From Modicisalibacter sp033446685 (GTDB lineage: Bacteria; Pseudomonadota; Gammaproteobacteria; Pseudomonadales; Halomonadaceae), in contig NZ_JAWQLY010000015.1 of assembly GCF_033446685.1 (NCBI RefSeq), positions 1-64,000 of the forward strand: a DNA stretch of 64,000 nucleotides. The letters run 5' to 3'. A program made the position numbers and the translations under genes. The notes under the pieces are model-generated. The model was not told the origin of the DNA, made no database searches, and saw nothing but the letters and a program-made list of their open reading frames with translations. Shown in pieces: positions 9,796 through 19,115 of the stretch; the stretch's first letter is position 1, and each line of letters begins with the position of its first letter.

Positions 9796-11847
9796 ATGTC
9801 CCGCAATCCGCTGCTCGAATCGCATACCCTGCCGCCCTTCGGCGAGATTCAGCCCGATCATGTGGTTCCGGCAGTCGAGCAGATCCTCGATGAGAACCGT
9901 AGCGCCATCGATCGCCTGGCCGAGCAGGCCAGTCGCGAGACGCCGACCTGGCAGAGCCTGGCCGCGCCCATCGAGGAACTCAACGACCGGCTGTCGCAGG
10001 CCTGGTCGCCGGTATCGCACTTGAACGGCACCATGAACAGCCCGGCGCTGCGCGACGCCTACCAGGCCTGTCTCGGCAAGCTTTCCGAATACGGCACCTG
10101 GCTGGGCCAGCACGAGGGGCTGTTCCGCGCCTACCAGGCGCTCAAGGACTCGCCGGCCTACGCCGAGCTGGCTCCGGCGCAGCAGCGCTCGGTCGACAAT
10201 ACACTGCGCGACTTCCGCCTCGCCGGCGTCGATCTGGCGGCCGACGACAAGCGTCGCTACGGCGAGATCCAGGCCCGGCTCTCCGAGCTGACCAACACCT
10301 TCTCCAATCATGTGCTCGATGCCACCCAGGCGTGGCACAAGGACATCGCCGACGCCGAGGCGCTCGACGGCCTGCCCCAAAGCGCGCTGGACACGCTCAG
10401 GGCCAACGCCGAGGCCAAGCAGCTCGACGGTTATCGCATCACCCTGGATTTCCCCAGCTTCTTCCCGGTGATGAGCTACGCCCACGACCGGGGGCTGCGC
10501 AAGGAGGTCTATACCGCCTTCGTGACCCGCGCCTCGGAGCTCGGTCCCAACGCCGGCGAATACGACAATGCGCCGCTGATCGAGGAGATCCTCGCGCTGC
10601 GCCAGGAGCTCGCTCGGCTGCTGGGCTTCGCGACCTACGCCGACTACTCGCTGGCGACCAAGATGGCCGAATCCCCCGCCCAGGTGCTCGAGTTCCTCGC
10701 GGACCTGGCCAAGCGCGCCCATCCCCAGGCGCAGGAAGAGTTCAACGAACTCGAGGCCTTCGCCAAGGAAACGCTCGGCCTCGACGACTTGCAGCCCTGG
10801 GATGTCGGCTACGCCAGCGAAAAGCTGCGCGAGGCCCGCTACGCCATCTCCGAGGAGCAGCTGCGTCCCTACTTCCCCGCGCCACAGGTGATCGATGGCC
10901 TGTTCCGGGTCACCGAACGGCTCTACGGCGTGCAGTTCGTCGCCGACGACGATGCGCCGCGCTATCACCCCGACGTGCGCTACTACGCGATCCGCGAGGG
11001 CGACACGCCGATCGCCGGCTTCTATCTCGACCTCTACGCCCGCGAGGGCAAGCGCGGCGGGGCCTGGATGGACGAGTGCCGGGTGCGCCGCGAGCGCGAG
11101 GATGGCAGCCTGCAGTTGCCGGTCGCCTACCTGACCTGCAACTTCACCCGCCCGGTGGGTGGCAAGCCGGCGCTGCTCACCCACGACGAGGTGACCACGC
11201 TGTTTCACGAGTTCGGCCACGGCCTGCATCACATGCTGACCCGCCAGACCGTCGCCGACGTCTCGGGCATCAACGGCGTGGCCTGGGACGCGGTCGAGCT
11301 GCCCAGCCAGTTCATGGAAAACTTCTGCTGGGTGCGCGAGGGGCTGGACATGATCGCCGCCCACGTCGACACCGGCGAGCGCCTGCCCGACGAGTTGCTC
11401 GGCAAGCTGCAGGCGGCACGCAACTTCCAGTCGGCGATGGGCATGCTGCGCCAGGTCGAGTTCTCGCTGTTCGACTTCCGCCTCCACCATGAACTCGAAG
11501 CGCCCACGGCCGGCGACGTCCAGCGCCTGCTCGATGCGGTGCGCGATCAGTATTCGGTGGTGCCGCGCGCCGACTTCAACCGCTTCCAGAACAGCTTCGG
11601 GCATGTCTTCGCCGGCGGCTACGCGGCCGGTTACTACAGCTACAAGTGGGCGGAAGTGCTGTCGGCCGACGCCTACGGCGCCTTCGAGGAGGCCGGCGTG
11701 TTCGACGCCGACACCGGCAAGCGCTTTCGCCGCGAGATCCTCGAGCAGGGCGGCTCGCGCGATGCCGCCGAGCTGTTCAAGGCGTTCCGCGGCCGCGAAC
11801 CCAGCGTCGAGCCCCTGCTTCGCCATAGCGGCATCCGCGCCGCCTGA
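9796..11847 (+). CDS. prlC: Oligopeptidase A (M3 metallopeptidase)
   Basis: A 683-residue cytoplasmic zinc peptidase of the M3 family that degrades oligopeptides, including cleaved signal peptides. The zinc site HEFGH is at residues 471-475, with the downstream Glu in the VELPSQFMENF region. Length and termini match PrlC/OpdA of gammaproteobacteria. The start at 9796 is chosen because MSRNPLLESHTLPPF is the usual N terminus; the open frame upstream is non-homologous. yheV follows 11 bp downstream and is probably co-transcribed. Confidence 0.95.
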   Translation: MSRNPLLESHTLPPFGEIQPDHVVPAVEQILDENRSAIDRLAEQASRETPTWQSLAAPIEELNDRLSQAWSPVSHLNGTMNSPALRDAYQACLGKLSEYGTWLGQHEGLFRAYQALKDSPAYAELAPAQQRSVDNTLRDFRLAGVDLAADDKRRYGEIQARLSELTNTFSNHVLDATQAWHKDIADAEALDGLPQSALDTLRANAEAKQLDGYRITLDFPSFFPVMSYAHDRGLRKEVYTAFVTRASELGPNAGEYDNAPLIEEILALRQELARLLGFATYADYSLATKMAESPAQVLEFLADLAKRAHPQAQEEFNELEAFAKETLGLDDLQPWDVGYASEKLREARYAISEEQLRPYFPAPQVIDGLFRVTERLYGVQFVADDDAPRYHPDVRYYAIREGDTPIAGFYLDLYAREGKRGGAWMDECRVRREREDGSLQLPVAYLTCNFTRPVGGKPALLTHDEVTTLFHEFGHGLHHMLTRQTVADVSGINGVAWDAVELPSQFMENFCWVREGLDMIAAHVDTGERLPDELLGKLQAARNFQSAMGMLRQVEFSLFDFRLHHELEAPTAGDVQRLLDAVRDQYSVVPRADFNRFQNSFGHVFAGGYAAGYYSYKWAEVLSADAYGAFEEAGVFDADTGKRFRREILEQGGSRDAAELFKAFRGREPSVEPLLRHSGIRAA

Positions 11848-11858
11848 CAGGAGAGAGC

Positions 11859-12110
11859 ATGTCGATCCCCAAACGCTTCATCGCCGGCGCCATCTGTCCA
11901 CGCTGCGCGGCCATGGACAAGGTGCGCACCTGGGAGGCCAACGGCATCCGCTACCGCGACTGCGTGGCCTGCGACTTTTTCGAGCAGTTGCCGATCGAGG
12001 AGCAGGACGCGCCGGAACTCGCCACCCGGGTCAACAAGGCGCGCGAAGACGAACGACGCAACAGCGTGCAGCCGGTGCGCATCCTCGACCCCAAGGGTCC
12101 CAAGGGCTAG
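11859..12110 (+). CDS. yheV: YheV-family zinc-ribbon protein
   Basis: An 83-residue protein with two CxxC pairs (CPRC at about 14-17 and CVAC at about 36-39) forming a small zinc ribbon. The N terminus (MSIPKRFIAGAICPRC) is typical of the YheV family. Function is not established. A strong AGGAGAG ribosome site precedes the ATG. It is coupled to prlC and ends just before a strong bidirectional terminator. Confidence 0.85.
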   Translation: MSIPKRFIAGAICPRCAAMDKVRTWEANGIRYRDCVACDFFEQLPIEEQDAPELATRVNKAREDERRNSVQPVRILDPKGPKG

Positions 12111-12136
12111 CCGAACGCCAGGAGGCATGAAAACGA

Positions 12137-12165
12137 AAAGGCCCCGCCGATGGCGGGGCCTTTTG
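12137..12165. terminator. Bidirectional rho-independent terminator (yheV / dctM)
   Basis: A 9-bp GC stem (GGCCCCGCC with GGCGGGGCC) around a 3-nt loop, flanked by AAAA and TTTT so that it works on both strands. It separates the convergent prlC-yheV and dctPQM transcripts. Confidence 0.92.
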
Positions 12166-12182
12166 CGTTCCAGCCTGCGACC

Positions 12183-13565
12183 TCAGGACAGCAGGTTCGG
12201 CAGCCACAGCGAGATCGCCGGCACGTAGGTGATCAATATCAAGAAGCCGAGCAGCAAGCACAGCCAGGGTAGGCAAGCCTTGATCACCCAGCCGATCGAG
12301 CGTCCCGTGATCCCCGCGGTGACGAACAGGTTGAGCCCCACCGGCGGCGTAAGCATGCCGATCTCCATGTTGACCACCATGATGATGCCCAGATGGATCG
12401 GATCGATGCCCAGCTGCATGGCGATGGGGAACAGGATCGGCGCCATGATCAGCAGGATCGCCGAGGGTTCCATGAAGTTGCCCGCCGCCAGCAGCAGCAG
12501 GTTCACGACGATCAGAAAGCCCCACGCCGGCAGGCCCCAGGAGACGATCACCTCGGCGATGTGATGCGGGATGCGCTCGGTGGTCAGCACGTGGGCGAAG
12601 AGCATGGCGTTGGCGATGATGAACAGCAGCATCATCGACACCTTGGCGCCGTCCAACACTACGCCGCGCACCTCGCGGTTGGTGAAGGAGCCAACGATGG
12701 CCAGCGGCACCTGCCACAGGCTGCGCGCCAGCGCGCCCCCCAGGCTCTCGCCGGGACGCTTCCACGGGTCGTCCTTGAGCGGCCCCATGTCGCGGTAGCC
12801 GACCACGGCCACCAGCCAGGCATAGATCGCGGCAATCGCCGCCGCCTCGGTGGGGCTGGCCACGCCGCCATAGATCGTGCCCAGCACCAGCAGGATCAGC
12901 AGCAGGCCGGCCAGGGCCTTGCCGCCCGAGCGAAACAGCTGGCCGAATCCCGGGAAAGGCTGGGCCGGCAGCTTCATGTATCGCGCCGAGACATAGATGG
13001 CGACCATCAGGATGCCGCCCATCAACAGCCCCGGAATCAGGCCGGCCATGAACATCTTGGCCGCCGAGACCTCGGTGGCCGCCGAGTAGACCAGCATGAC
13101 GATCGACGGCGGGATCAGGATGCCCAGCGTGCCGGCGTTGGCGATCGCCCCGGCGGCATAGGATTGCGGATAGCCCTGACGCACCATGCCGGCGATGGTT
13201 ATCGAGCCGATCGCGGCGACGGTGGCCGGCGACGATCCGGAAACGGCGGCGAACAGCATGCAGGCCATCACCGAGGCCATCGCCAGCCCGCCCTTGACGT
13301 GGCCCACGACGTCGGTGGCGAAGTTGATCAGGCGGCGTGCCACGCCGCCGGTGGACAGGAAGGCGCTGGACAGGATGAAGAAGGGGATCGCCAGCAGCGT
13401 ATAGTGATGCGAGACCGCCTCGAACAGCTTGATGGCGATCGAGCCCAGCGAGTCGTTGGAAAACAGCAGGATCGTCGTCACGCTGGAAAAACCCAGCGCG
13501 AAGGCGATCGGCATGCCCAGGAAGATGGCGAGGAACAGCAGGATGAACAGGGTCGCGATGGTCAC
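12183..13565 (-). CDS. dctM: TRAP transporter large permease (DctM)
   Basis: A 460-residue membrane protein with about twelve hydrophobic segments, the Na+-coupled transport subunit of a TRAP carrier. Typical DctM stretches are present (LFLAIFLGMPIAFALG near the start, PPSIVMLVYS, and LTPPVGLNLFV near the end). It overlaps dctQ by 4 bp, so the two membrane subunits are translationally coupled. The substrate is probably a C3-C4 carboxylate, from the linked DctB/DctD system and the DctP family of its binding protein. Confidence 0.95.
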   Translation of the reverse strand: MTIATLFILLFLAIFLGMPIAFALGFSSVTTILLFSNDSLGSIAIKLFEAVSHHYTLLAIPFFILSSAFLSTGGVARRLINFATDVVGHVKGGLAMASVMACMLFAAVSGSSPATVAAIGSITIAGMVRQGYPQSYAAGAIANAGTLGILIPPSIVMLVYSAATEVSAAKMFMAGLIPGLLMGGILMVAIYVSARYMKLPAQPFPGFGQLFRSGGKALAGLLLILLVLGTIYGGVASPTEAAAIAAIYAWLVAVVGYRDMGPLKDDPWKRPGESLGGALARSLWQVPLAIVGSFTNREVRGVVLDGAKVSMMLLFIIANAMLFAHVLTTERIPHHIAEVIVSWGLPAWGFLIVVNLLLLAAGNFMEPSAILLIMAPILFPIAMQLGIDPIHLGIIMVVNMEIGMLTPPVGLNLFVTAGITGRSIGWVIKACLPWLCLLLGFLILITYVPAISLWLPNLLS

Positions 13566-14119
13566 GGGCGGCCCTCCTTGTCATAGTCTTCGGGGTCGCG
13601 CTGTTCGGCGAGACGCATGCTTTCCTGGCCTTCGTCGGAGAAGCCGAAGCTGTCGGTATCACCCTTGATCACGCGCCAGCCGAGTTCGAGAAAACGCAGG
13701 ATCAGCAATGCCATGCCGACCGGCAGAATCAGCGTGGCCTGCCACTTGGGAATCGGAATGTCCTGAAGCTCGATGCCGATCATGTGGGTCAACTGGAGGT
13801 ACTGATAGCTGCCCACGAGAATCAGCGTGCAATAGGTCAGGCATACCGCCAAAGCGATCAGAGTGACGATCCGCCGGCCGCCACGCGGCAGCTTCTTGAC
13901 CAGTACGTCGACGCCGATATGCGCGCCGTGCTTGACGCCCCACGACACGCCGAACAGCACGAACCAGCCCGAGAGATACAGCGAGCCCTCCTGCGCCCAG
14001 CTGATGCCCTGGGCGAGGACGAAACGATAGAACACCTCGACGCATACCAGGAACACCATGGCGACCAGCAGCGCGCAGAAGATCGTCTCTTCCAGCTTGT
14101 TGAGCCAGCGCACAATCAT
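13562..14119 (-). CDS. dctQ: TRAP transporter small permease (DctQ)
   Basis: A 185-residue protein with four predicted membrane helices and the family motif region WAQEGSLYLSGWFVLFGVSWGVKHGAH. DctQ partners with DctM to form the membrane part of a TRAP carrier. A charged cytoplasmic tail of about 40 residues follows the last helix. The gene lies 71 bp after dctP, with a strong stem-loop in that gap, and overlaps dctM by 4 bp. Confidence 0.93.
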   Translation of the reverse strand: MIVRWLNKLEETIFCALLVAMVFLVCVEVFYRFVLAQGISWAQEGSLYLSGWFVLFGVSWGVKHGAHIGVDVLVKKLPRGGRRIVTLIALAVCLTYCTLILVGSYQYLQLTHMIGIELQDIPIPKWQATLILPVGMALLILRFLELGWRVIKGDTDSFGFSDEGQESMRLAEQRDPEDYDKEGRP

Positions 14120-14144
14120 TGGTTTTACCTCGCTCGATCACAAA

Positions 14145-14171
14145 GACGGCGAGCCCTTGGGGCTCGCCGTC
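14145..14171 (-). promoter_or_regulatory. Intra-operon stem-loop between dctP and dctQ
   Basis: A perfect 12-bp stem (GACGGCGAGCCC with its complement) with a 3-nt loop lies directly after the dctP stop. Such hairpins are common after binding-protein genes, where they protect the upstream message or partially terminate transcription so that DctP outnumbers the permease. That role is inferred; only a short U run follows. Confidence 0.75.
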
Positions 14172-14190
14172 GTTCACGATGGCCGCTGCC

Positions 14191-15189
14191 TCAGCCCTCG
14201 TTGGCGGCTTGGGCGGCGTCGATCACGTCCTGGCCGATCTCGTCGGCGAACTGCTTCCACACCGGCTTCATGGCGTCGACCCACTGCTGGCGCTGTTCGG
14301 GAGTCAGCTCGATGATCTCGGACTTGCCGGAGTCGATGATCGCCTGCTTGGCCTCCTGGTTCTCCTGGGCGGAGATCTCGTTGCCATAGGCGATCGCTTT
14401 CTGCAGCGCCTCTTCGACGACCGGACGCACGTCATCCGGCAGGCCGTTCCAGAAGCTGGCTGAAGACACCACCATATAGTCGAGCAGGCCGTGGTTGGAC
14501 TCGGTGATGTACGGCTGCACCTCGTAGAACTTCTGCGAGTAGATGTTCGAGTAGGTGTTCTCCTGACCATCGATCGCCTGGGTCTGCAACAGCAGGAAGA
14601 CCTCGGAGAACGGCTTCTTGAGCGGCGCGGCATCGACCGCCTCGAACTGCGCCTGGAGTACGTCGGAGGTCATGATGCGGAACTTCTTGCCGGCGGCGTC
14701 CTCGGGCACGCGCAGCGGCTCGGAGGCCGACAGCTGCTTCATGCCGTTATGCAGATAGCCCAGACCGGTCAGGCCCTTCTCCTCCAGCGAGGTCAGCAAC
14801 TGCTCGCCGGTCTCGCTGTTCTGGAAGCGCTCGACCGCGTCCATGTCCTTGAACAGGAACGGCAGGTCGAAGACCTGGAGCTGGTCGGTGTACTTCTGGA
14901 ACTTGGAAAGTGCCGGTGCGGCGAGCTGGACGTCGCCCAGCAGCATGGCCTCGAGCACCTGGTCGTCGCCGTAGAGCTGGGAGTTGGGATAGACCTCGAC
15001 GTCGACCTGGTCGCCGACCGAGCTCTTCTCGACGAGCTCCTTGAACTTCTCGGCCATCTGGCCCTTGGGGGTGTTCTCGGCGACCACGTGGGAGAACTTG
15101 ATGGTGATCGGGTCGGCGGCGAAGGCCGAGCCGGCCATCAGGATACCGGCGGCCAGCGAGGTGAGCGAAGCGAGCTTGAGCGTACGCAT
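14191..15189 (-). CDS. dctP: TRAP transporter periplasmic solute-binding protein (DctP)
   Basis: A 332-residue exported protein. Residues 1-24 are a Sec signal peptide ending in GSAFA-A. The mature part has the DctP fold markers: TIKFSHVVAENTPKG at the start, the carboxylate-binding Arg in GKKFRIM at about 165-171, and a QAIDGQENTYSNI stretch. C4-dicarboxylate ligands are favoured by similarity in character to DctP, but lactate, pyruvate or other keto acids are possible. It is the first gene of dctPQM, behind a sigma-54 promoter. Confidence 0.94.
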   Translation of the reverse strand: MRTLKLASLTSLAAGILMAGSAFAADPITIKFSHVVAENTPKGQMAEKFKELVEKSSVGDQVDVEVYPNSQLYGDDQVLEAMLLGDVQLAAPALSKFQKYTDQLQVFDLPFLFKDMDAVERFQNSETGEQLLTSLEEKGLTGLGYLHNGMKQLSASEPLRVPEDAAGKKFRIMTSDVLQAQFEAVDAAPLKKPFSEVFLLLQTQAIDGQENTYSNIYSQKFYEVQPYITESNHGLLDYMVVSSASFWNGLPDDVRPVVEEALQKAIAYGNEISAQENQEAKQAIIDSGKSEIIELTPEQRQQWVDAMKPVWKQFADEIGQDVIDAAQAANEG

Positions 15190-15298
15190 GTTGTTGGCTC
15201 CTTACGGATGTTATAGCGGTGAAAGTTCTGGCGACCGTCCGGCTTGTTGTATCGGCCGCTCATTGGCCGCCTGCGACGGCACCTGTCGTCTCTCTTAT

Positions 15299-15314
15299 GG
15301 CAATAGCTGTGCCA
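15299..15314 (-). promoter_or_regulatory. Sigma-54 promoter of dctPQM
   Basis: Reading the minus strand gives TGGCACAGCTATTGCC, an exact match to the TGGCAC-N5-TTGC consensus with correct GG/GC spacing. The expected start of transcription is near 15288, giving a leader of about 100 nt before dctP. A sigma-54 activator of the DctD type is encoded in the same window. Confidence 0.88.
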
Positions 15315-15389
15315 ATAAGAGCAATATTCATGAAAACAATTGCTTACCAGCCATCATAGGCTTTGATAGCCACCCAAGGCCGAGCAACT

Positions 15390-15439
15390 GTGCGCATATC
15401 CACACAAGCTTGCCGAGCCGACGTGCGGAAATCCACACA
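15390..15439 (-). promoter_or_regulatory. Tandem enhancer sites for DctD (predicted)
   Basis: Two 17-bp direct repeats, GTGCGCATATCCACACA (15390-15406) and GTGCGGAAATCCACACA (15423-15439), agree at 15 of 17 positions and start 33 bp apart, three helical turns. Each has imperfect dyad symmetry (GTGCGG/CCACAC). They lie about 110 and 143 bp upstream of the predicted sigma-54 start, the usual place for an enhancer-binding protein. A TTGATA element at 15363-15368, in the DNA between enhancer and promoter, could be part of an IHF site. Confidence 0.7.
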
Positions 15440-15489
15440 TTGCCTGATTTCCGCTGTCGCCGCACCGATATCCCGCCTATGTTTGAAAG

Positions 15490-15508
15490 CAGAATTCTTA
15501 TCATCAAC
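15490..15508. promoter_or_regulatory. Possible Fur box upstream of superoxide dismutase
   Basis: The minus-strand 19-mer GTTGATGATAAGAATTCTG agrees with the classical Fur consensus at 13 of 19 positions. It lies 138 bp before the superoxide dismutase start in the gap shared with dctP. Fur control of Mn-type SOD is known in enterobacteria; here it is only a sequence-based guess. Confidence 0.35.
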
Positions 15509-15645
15509 ACTGATGGCAGATACCTTTACAATGGGCAGGTCGTGGCGGCGGCCTCTTTCGCCATTGCCGCGACGGCGATAGCCGCATTATCCGAGCCAAG
15601 GCGCCAGGACGCGTCATCAAGCAACGACAGTGGAGGAGATGCATC

Positions 15646-16257
15646 ATGCAACACGAGTTTCCCGACTTACCCTACGCCTACGACGCGCTGGAACCGGTCA
15701 TCGACGAAACCACCATGCGGGTTCACCACACCAAGCACCACAAGACCTACTTCGACAAGTTCGTCGATGCGATCTCGGGGACCGAACTGGAAAACCAATC
15801 GCTCGAGCAGATCTTCGCCAACATCTCCCAGCAGAAGCCGGTCGTGCGCAACAATGCCGGCGGTTTCTATAATCACGCCCTGTTCTGGAAGATGATGTCG
15901 CCGAACGGTGGTGGCGAGCCGCAGGGTGCGCTGGGTGAAGCGATCAACGCCAAGTACGGCTCGCTGGACGAGTTCAAGAAGGCCTTCCTGGGCGCCGCGA
16001 CCGGTCAGTTCGGTTCCGGTTGGGCCTGGCTGGTGGTCAAGTCCGACGGCGAGCTGGAAATCACCTCGACCGCCAACCAGGACAACACCCTGATGGACGT
16101 CGCCAGTGTCCAGGGCAAGCCCGTGCTGGGCCTGGACGTCTGGGAGCACGCTTACTACCTGACCTACATGAACAAGCGTCCCGACTACGTCGAGAACTGG
16201 TGGCGCGTGGTCAACTGGGAATACGCCAACGAGCTCTACACGGCGGCCAAGTCCTGA
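15646..16257 (+). CDS. sodA: Superoxide dismutase, Fe/Mn family (manganese-type signature)
   Basis: A 203-residue cytoplasmic enzyme that dismutates superoxide to oxygen and peroxide. Metal ligands are visible: His27 (VHHTKHH), the His of NAGGFYNHALFW, and Asp and His in GLDVWEHAYY. Gly in NNAGGFYNH and Gln in TANQD are the pattern of manganese SODs rather than iron SODs, which have Gln at the first position; cambialistic activity remains possible. A GGAGGAG ribosome site precedes the ATG. A strong terminator follows, so it is monocistronic. A Cu/Zn-type SOD gene lies next to it. Confidence 0.95.
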   Translation: MQHEFPDLPYAYDALEPVIDETTMRVHHTKHHKTYFDKFVDAISGTELENQSLEQIFANISQQKPVVRNNAGGFYNHALFWKMMSPNGGGEPQGALGEAINAKYGSLDEFKKAFLGAATGQFGSGWAWLVVKSDGELEITSTANQDNTLMDVASVQGKPVLGLDVWEHAYYLTYMNKRPDYVENWWRVVNWEYANELYTAAKS

Positions 16258-16311
16258 ATAATGGCCAGAGTGATCGGTAACGCCCGCTGAGTTCCAGCAG
16301 AGGCTAAGCCA

Positions 16312-16343
16312 AAAAAGCCCTACCGCGTGCGGTAGGGCTTTTT
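16312..16343 (+). terminator. Rho-independent terminator of sodA
   Basis: A 10-bp stem (GCCCTACCGC with GCGGTAGGGC), a 2-nt loop and a T5 run, preceded by an A6 run so it can also stop minus-strand transcription from the convergent sodC. Confidence 0.92.
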
Positions 16344-16378
16344 CTGTGGTCTGTCATCCCAAAAAGGGCGCGTGCCGA

Positions 16379-16939
16379 TCAGGTACCGGTCGCGGGGGTC
16401 GCATCAGGATTCAAGCCGATGGTCCCGCAGGCGATGCGTGCGCCGCCACCGCCCAGCGCGGGGTTGTCGCTGTAATTGTCGCCGCCCTCGTGGATGATCA
16501 GCGCATGATTCTCGAGATCGGCCACCTCGAGACGCGGCGCCAGCACCGGCGTGGTGGCCTTGCCCTGATCGTCCACCGCGAGTGCCGGTAGATCGCCCAG
16601 ATGGCCCTCGCCATTAGGCCCCTGGTGGGTGCCGGTGTTCTCGGGGTCGAGGTGGCTGCCGGCGGCCGCGGCCGCGGTTTTCTCGCCATCCTTCATGGCG
16701 GGCTCGCAGCTGGCGTTCTGGTGGACGTGGAAGCCGTGGCTGCCCGGTGGCAATTCCTCGAGTTCGGGAGTCAACAGCAATCCTTGCTCGGTATCCTCCA
16801 GCATGACGACACCGATCTTCTGGCCGAGGCCTTCGCTGGAAACCTGATGGATCGGCACTTGCTCTTCGGCGGCCTGCGCCGAGCCGGCGAGGAGCAGCGC
16901 GGCCCCCAGCCCCAGCGTGCATTGGCGAATCATGCTCAT
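16379..16939 (-). CDS. sodC: Cu/Zn superoxide dismutase, periplasmic (SodC)
   Basis: A 186-residue exported protein with a signal peptide ending in SAQA-A at about residue 23. The copper ligands appear in HGFHVHQNASC, the shared and zinc ligands in GSHLDPENTGTHQGPNGEGHLGDLP, and the last copper His in LENHALIIHEGGDNYSD. The conserved Cys pair (ASCEP and ARIACGTIG) would form the family disulfide. The enzyme removes superoxide in the periplasm. It converges with sodA; the two share the terminator between them. Confidence 0.95.
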   Translation of the reverse strand: MSMIRQCTLGLGAALLLAGSAQAAEEQVPIHQVSSEGLGQKIGVVMLEDTEQGLLLTPELEELPPGSHGFHVHQNASCEPAMKDGEKTAAAAAGSHLDPENTGTHQGPNGEGHLGDLPALAVDDQGKATTPVLAPRLEVADLENHALIIHEGGDNYSDNPALGGGGARIACGTIGLNPDATPATGT

Positions 16940-17021
16940 GGCGTTACCTCATCCGTGATGTGAACGTGCCTCTTCAGGCTAGTCAACGCCACGCCAGGCT
17001 GACAAACCGCCGGCCTCGCAA

Positions 17022-17861
17022 TCAGGCAAGGTTATCGAGGATCCGCAATGACGGCGCCGACTGGTTGAGGGTATAGAAATGTAGCCCCGGCGCGCCGCCA
17101 TCGAGCAGACGCTGGCAGAGATTCGATACCACTTCCTCGCCGAACGCCCGGATGCTCTCGCTATCGTCTCCGTAGGCTTCGAGCTGCTTGCGAATCCAGC
17201 GCGGTATATCGGCGCCGCAGGCATCCGAGAAGCGCGCCAGCTTGGTGTAATTGGTGATCGGCATGATACCGGGCACGATCGGCGCCTCGACGCCCAGCGC
17301 GCGGGCCCGTTCGACGAAGTGAAAGTACGCGTCAGCGCTGAAGAAATACTGGCTGATCGCCAGGTCGGCGCCGGCTTGCACCTTGCGTACGAAGTTCTGC
17401 AGGTCGTGTTCGAAACTCGGCGCCTGGGGGTGCGCCTCGGGATAGGCGGCGACCGCGATCTCGAAATGATCGCCGGTCTCGGCACGGATGAATTCGACCA
17501 GCTCGTTGGCGTAACGCAGCTCACCGATGCCGCCCATGCCCGACGGCAGATCGCCGCGCAGCGCCACCAGACTATCGATGCCGTCGTCGCGATAGCGGTT
17601 GAGCAGCTCACGCATCTGCGCCTTCTCGCTGCCGATGCAGGACAAGTGCGGCGCCGTGGTGATGCCGCACTCGCGCACCTGCTTGACCGTGTTATGGGTG
17701 CGCGCCTGGGTCGAGCCGCCGGCACCGTAGGTCACCGAGAAGAAGCGTGGCCGGCGCTCGGCCAGGGCATCGCGGGCCAGCAACAGCTTTTCCCGTCCAG
17801 CGTCGGTATTGGGGGGAAAGAATTCGAAACTGATGCCCAGCGGATACTCTCGTGTGCTCAT
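17022..17861 (-). CDS. metF: 5,10-methylenetetrahydrofolate reductase (MetF)
   Basis: A 279-residue flavoenzyme that makes 5-methyl-tetrahydrofolate for methionine synthesis. The MTHFR core is clear: SFEFFPPNT near the start with the catalytic Glu, FFSVTYGAGGS, ALRGDLPSG, and ISQYFFSADAY. Length matches bacterial MetF. It stands alone. With ahcY and metK further along the window it supplies the methionine/SAM cycle. No MetJ or MetR site was recognised in the 170 bp upstream. Confidence 0.95.
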   Translation of the reverse strand: MSTREYPLGISFEFFPPNTDAGREKLLLARDALAERRPRFFSVTYGAGGSTQARTHNTVKQVRECGITTAPHLSCIGSEKAQMRELLNRYRDDGIDSLVALRGDLPSGMGGIGELRYANELVEFIRAETGDHFEIAVAAYPEAHPQAPSFEHDLQNFVRKVQAGADLAISQYFFSADAYFHFVERARALGVEAPIVPGIMPITNYTKLARFSDACGADIPRWIRKQLEAYGDDSESIRAFGEEVVSNLCQRLLDGGAPGLHFYTLNQSAPSLRILDNLA

Positions 17862-18030
17862 CGGTCAACCCTTGTCCAGCGCAGTCGGCGTTTTTAGTGG
17901 GCCGCATCGCGGCCAGTCGATGCAGCGCATTGTGCCCCCCTAGCCGGTAGGGGACCAATGAAAGTTTCGCGCCGCAACTTCAATGACAGTCATGTTGGCG
18001 CTTGTCGAGATTCACGCTGGCCACGACGGC

Positions 18031-18975
<945 letters not shown>

Positions 18976-19115
18976 AGCGGACTCCGTTGACGAATTTGAC
19001 TCAATTACCGCGCCTGTAGTCACTATAGGGTCAAGTATCGCCGGGACACCAGGCGCGGGCGCTGCCAATCAGCGCGACGAACAGGCATCATGGCGCTTTT
19101 GTCACGGAAACAGCG

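Noticed and set aside
9730..11826. A 698-codon minus-strand frame opposite prlC
   Set aside because: Antisense shadow of prlC with no domain or ribosome site.
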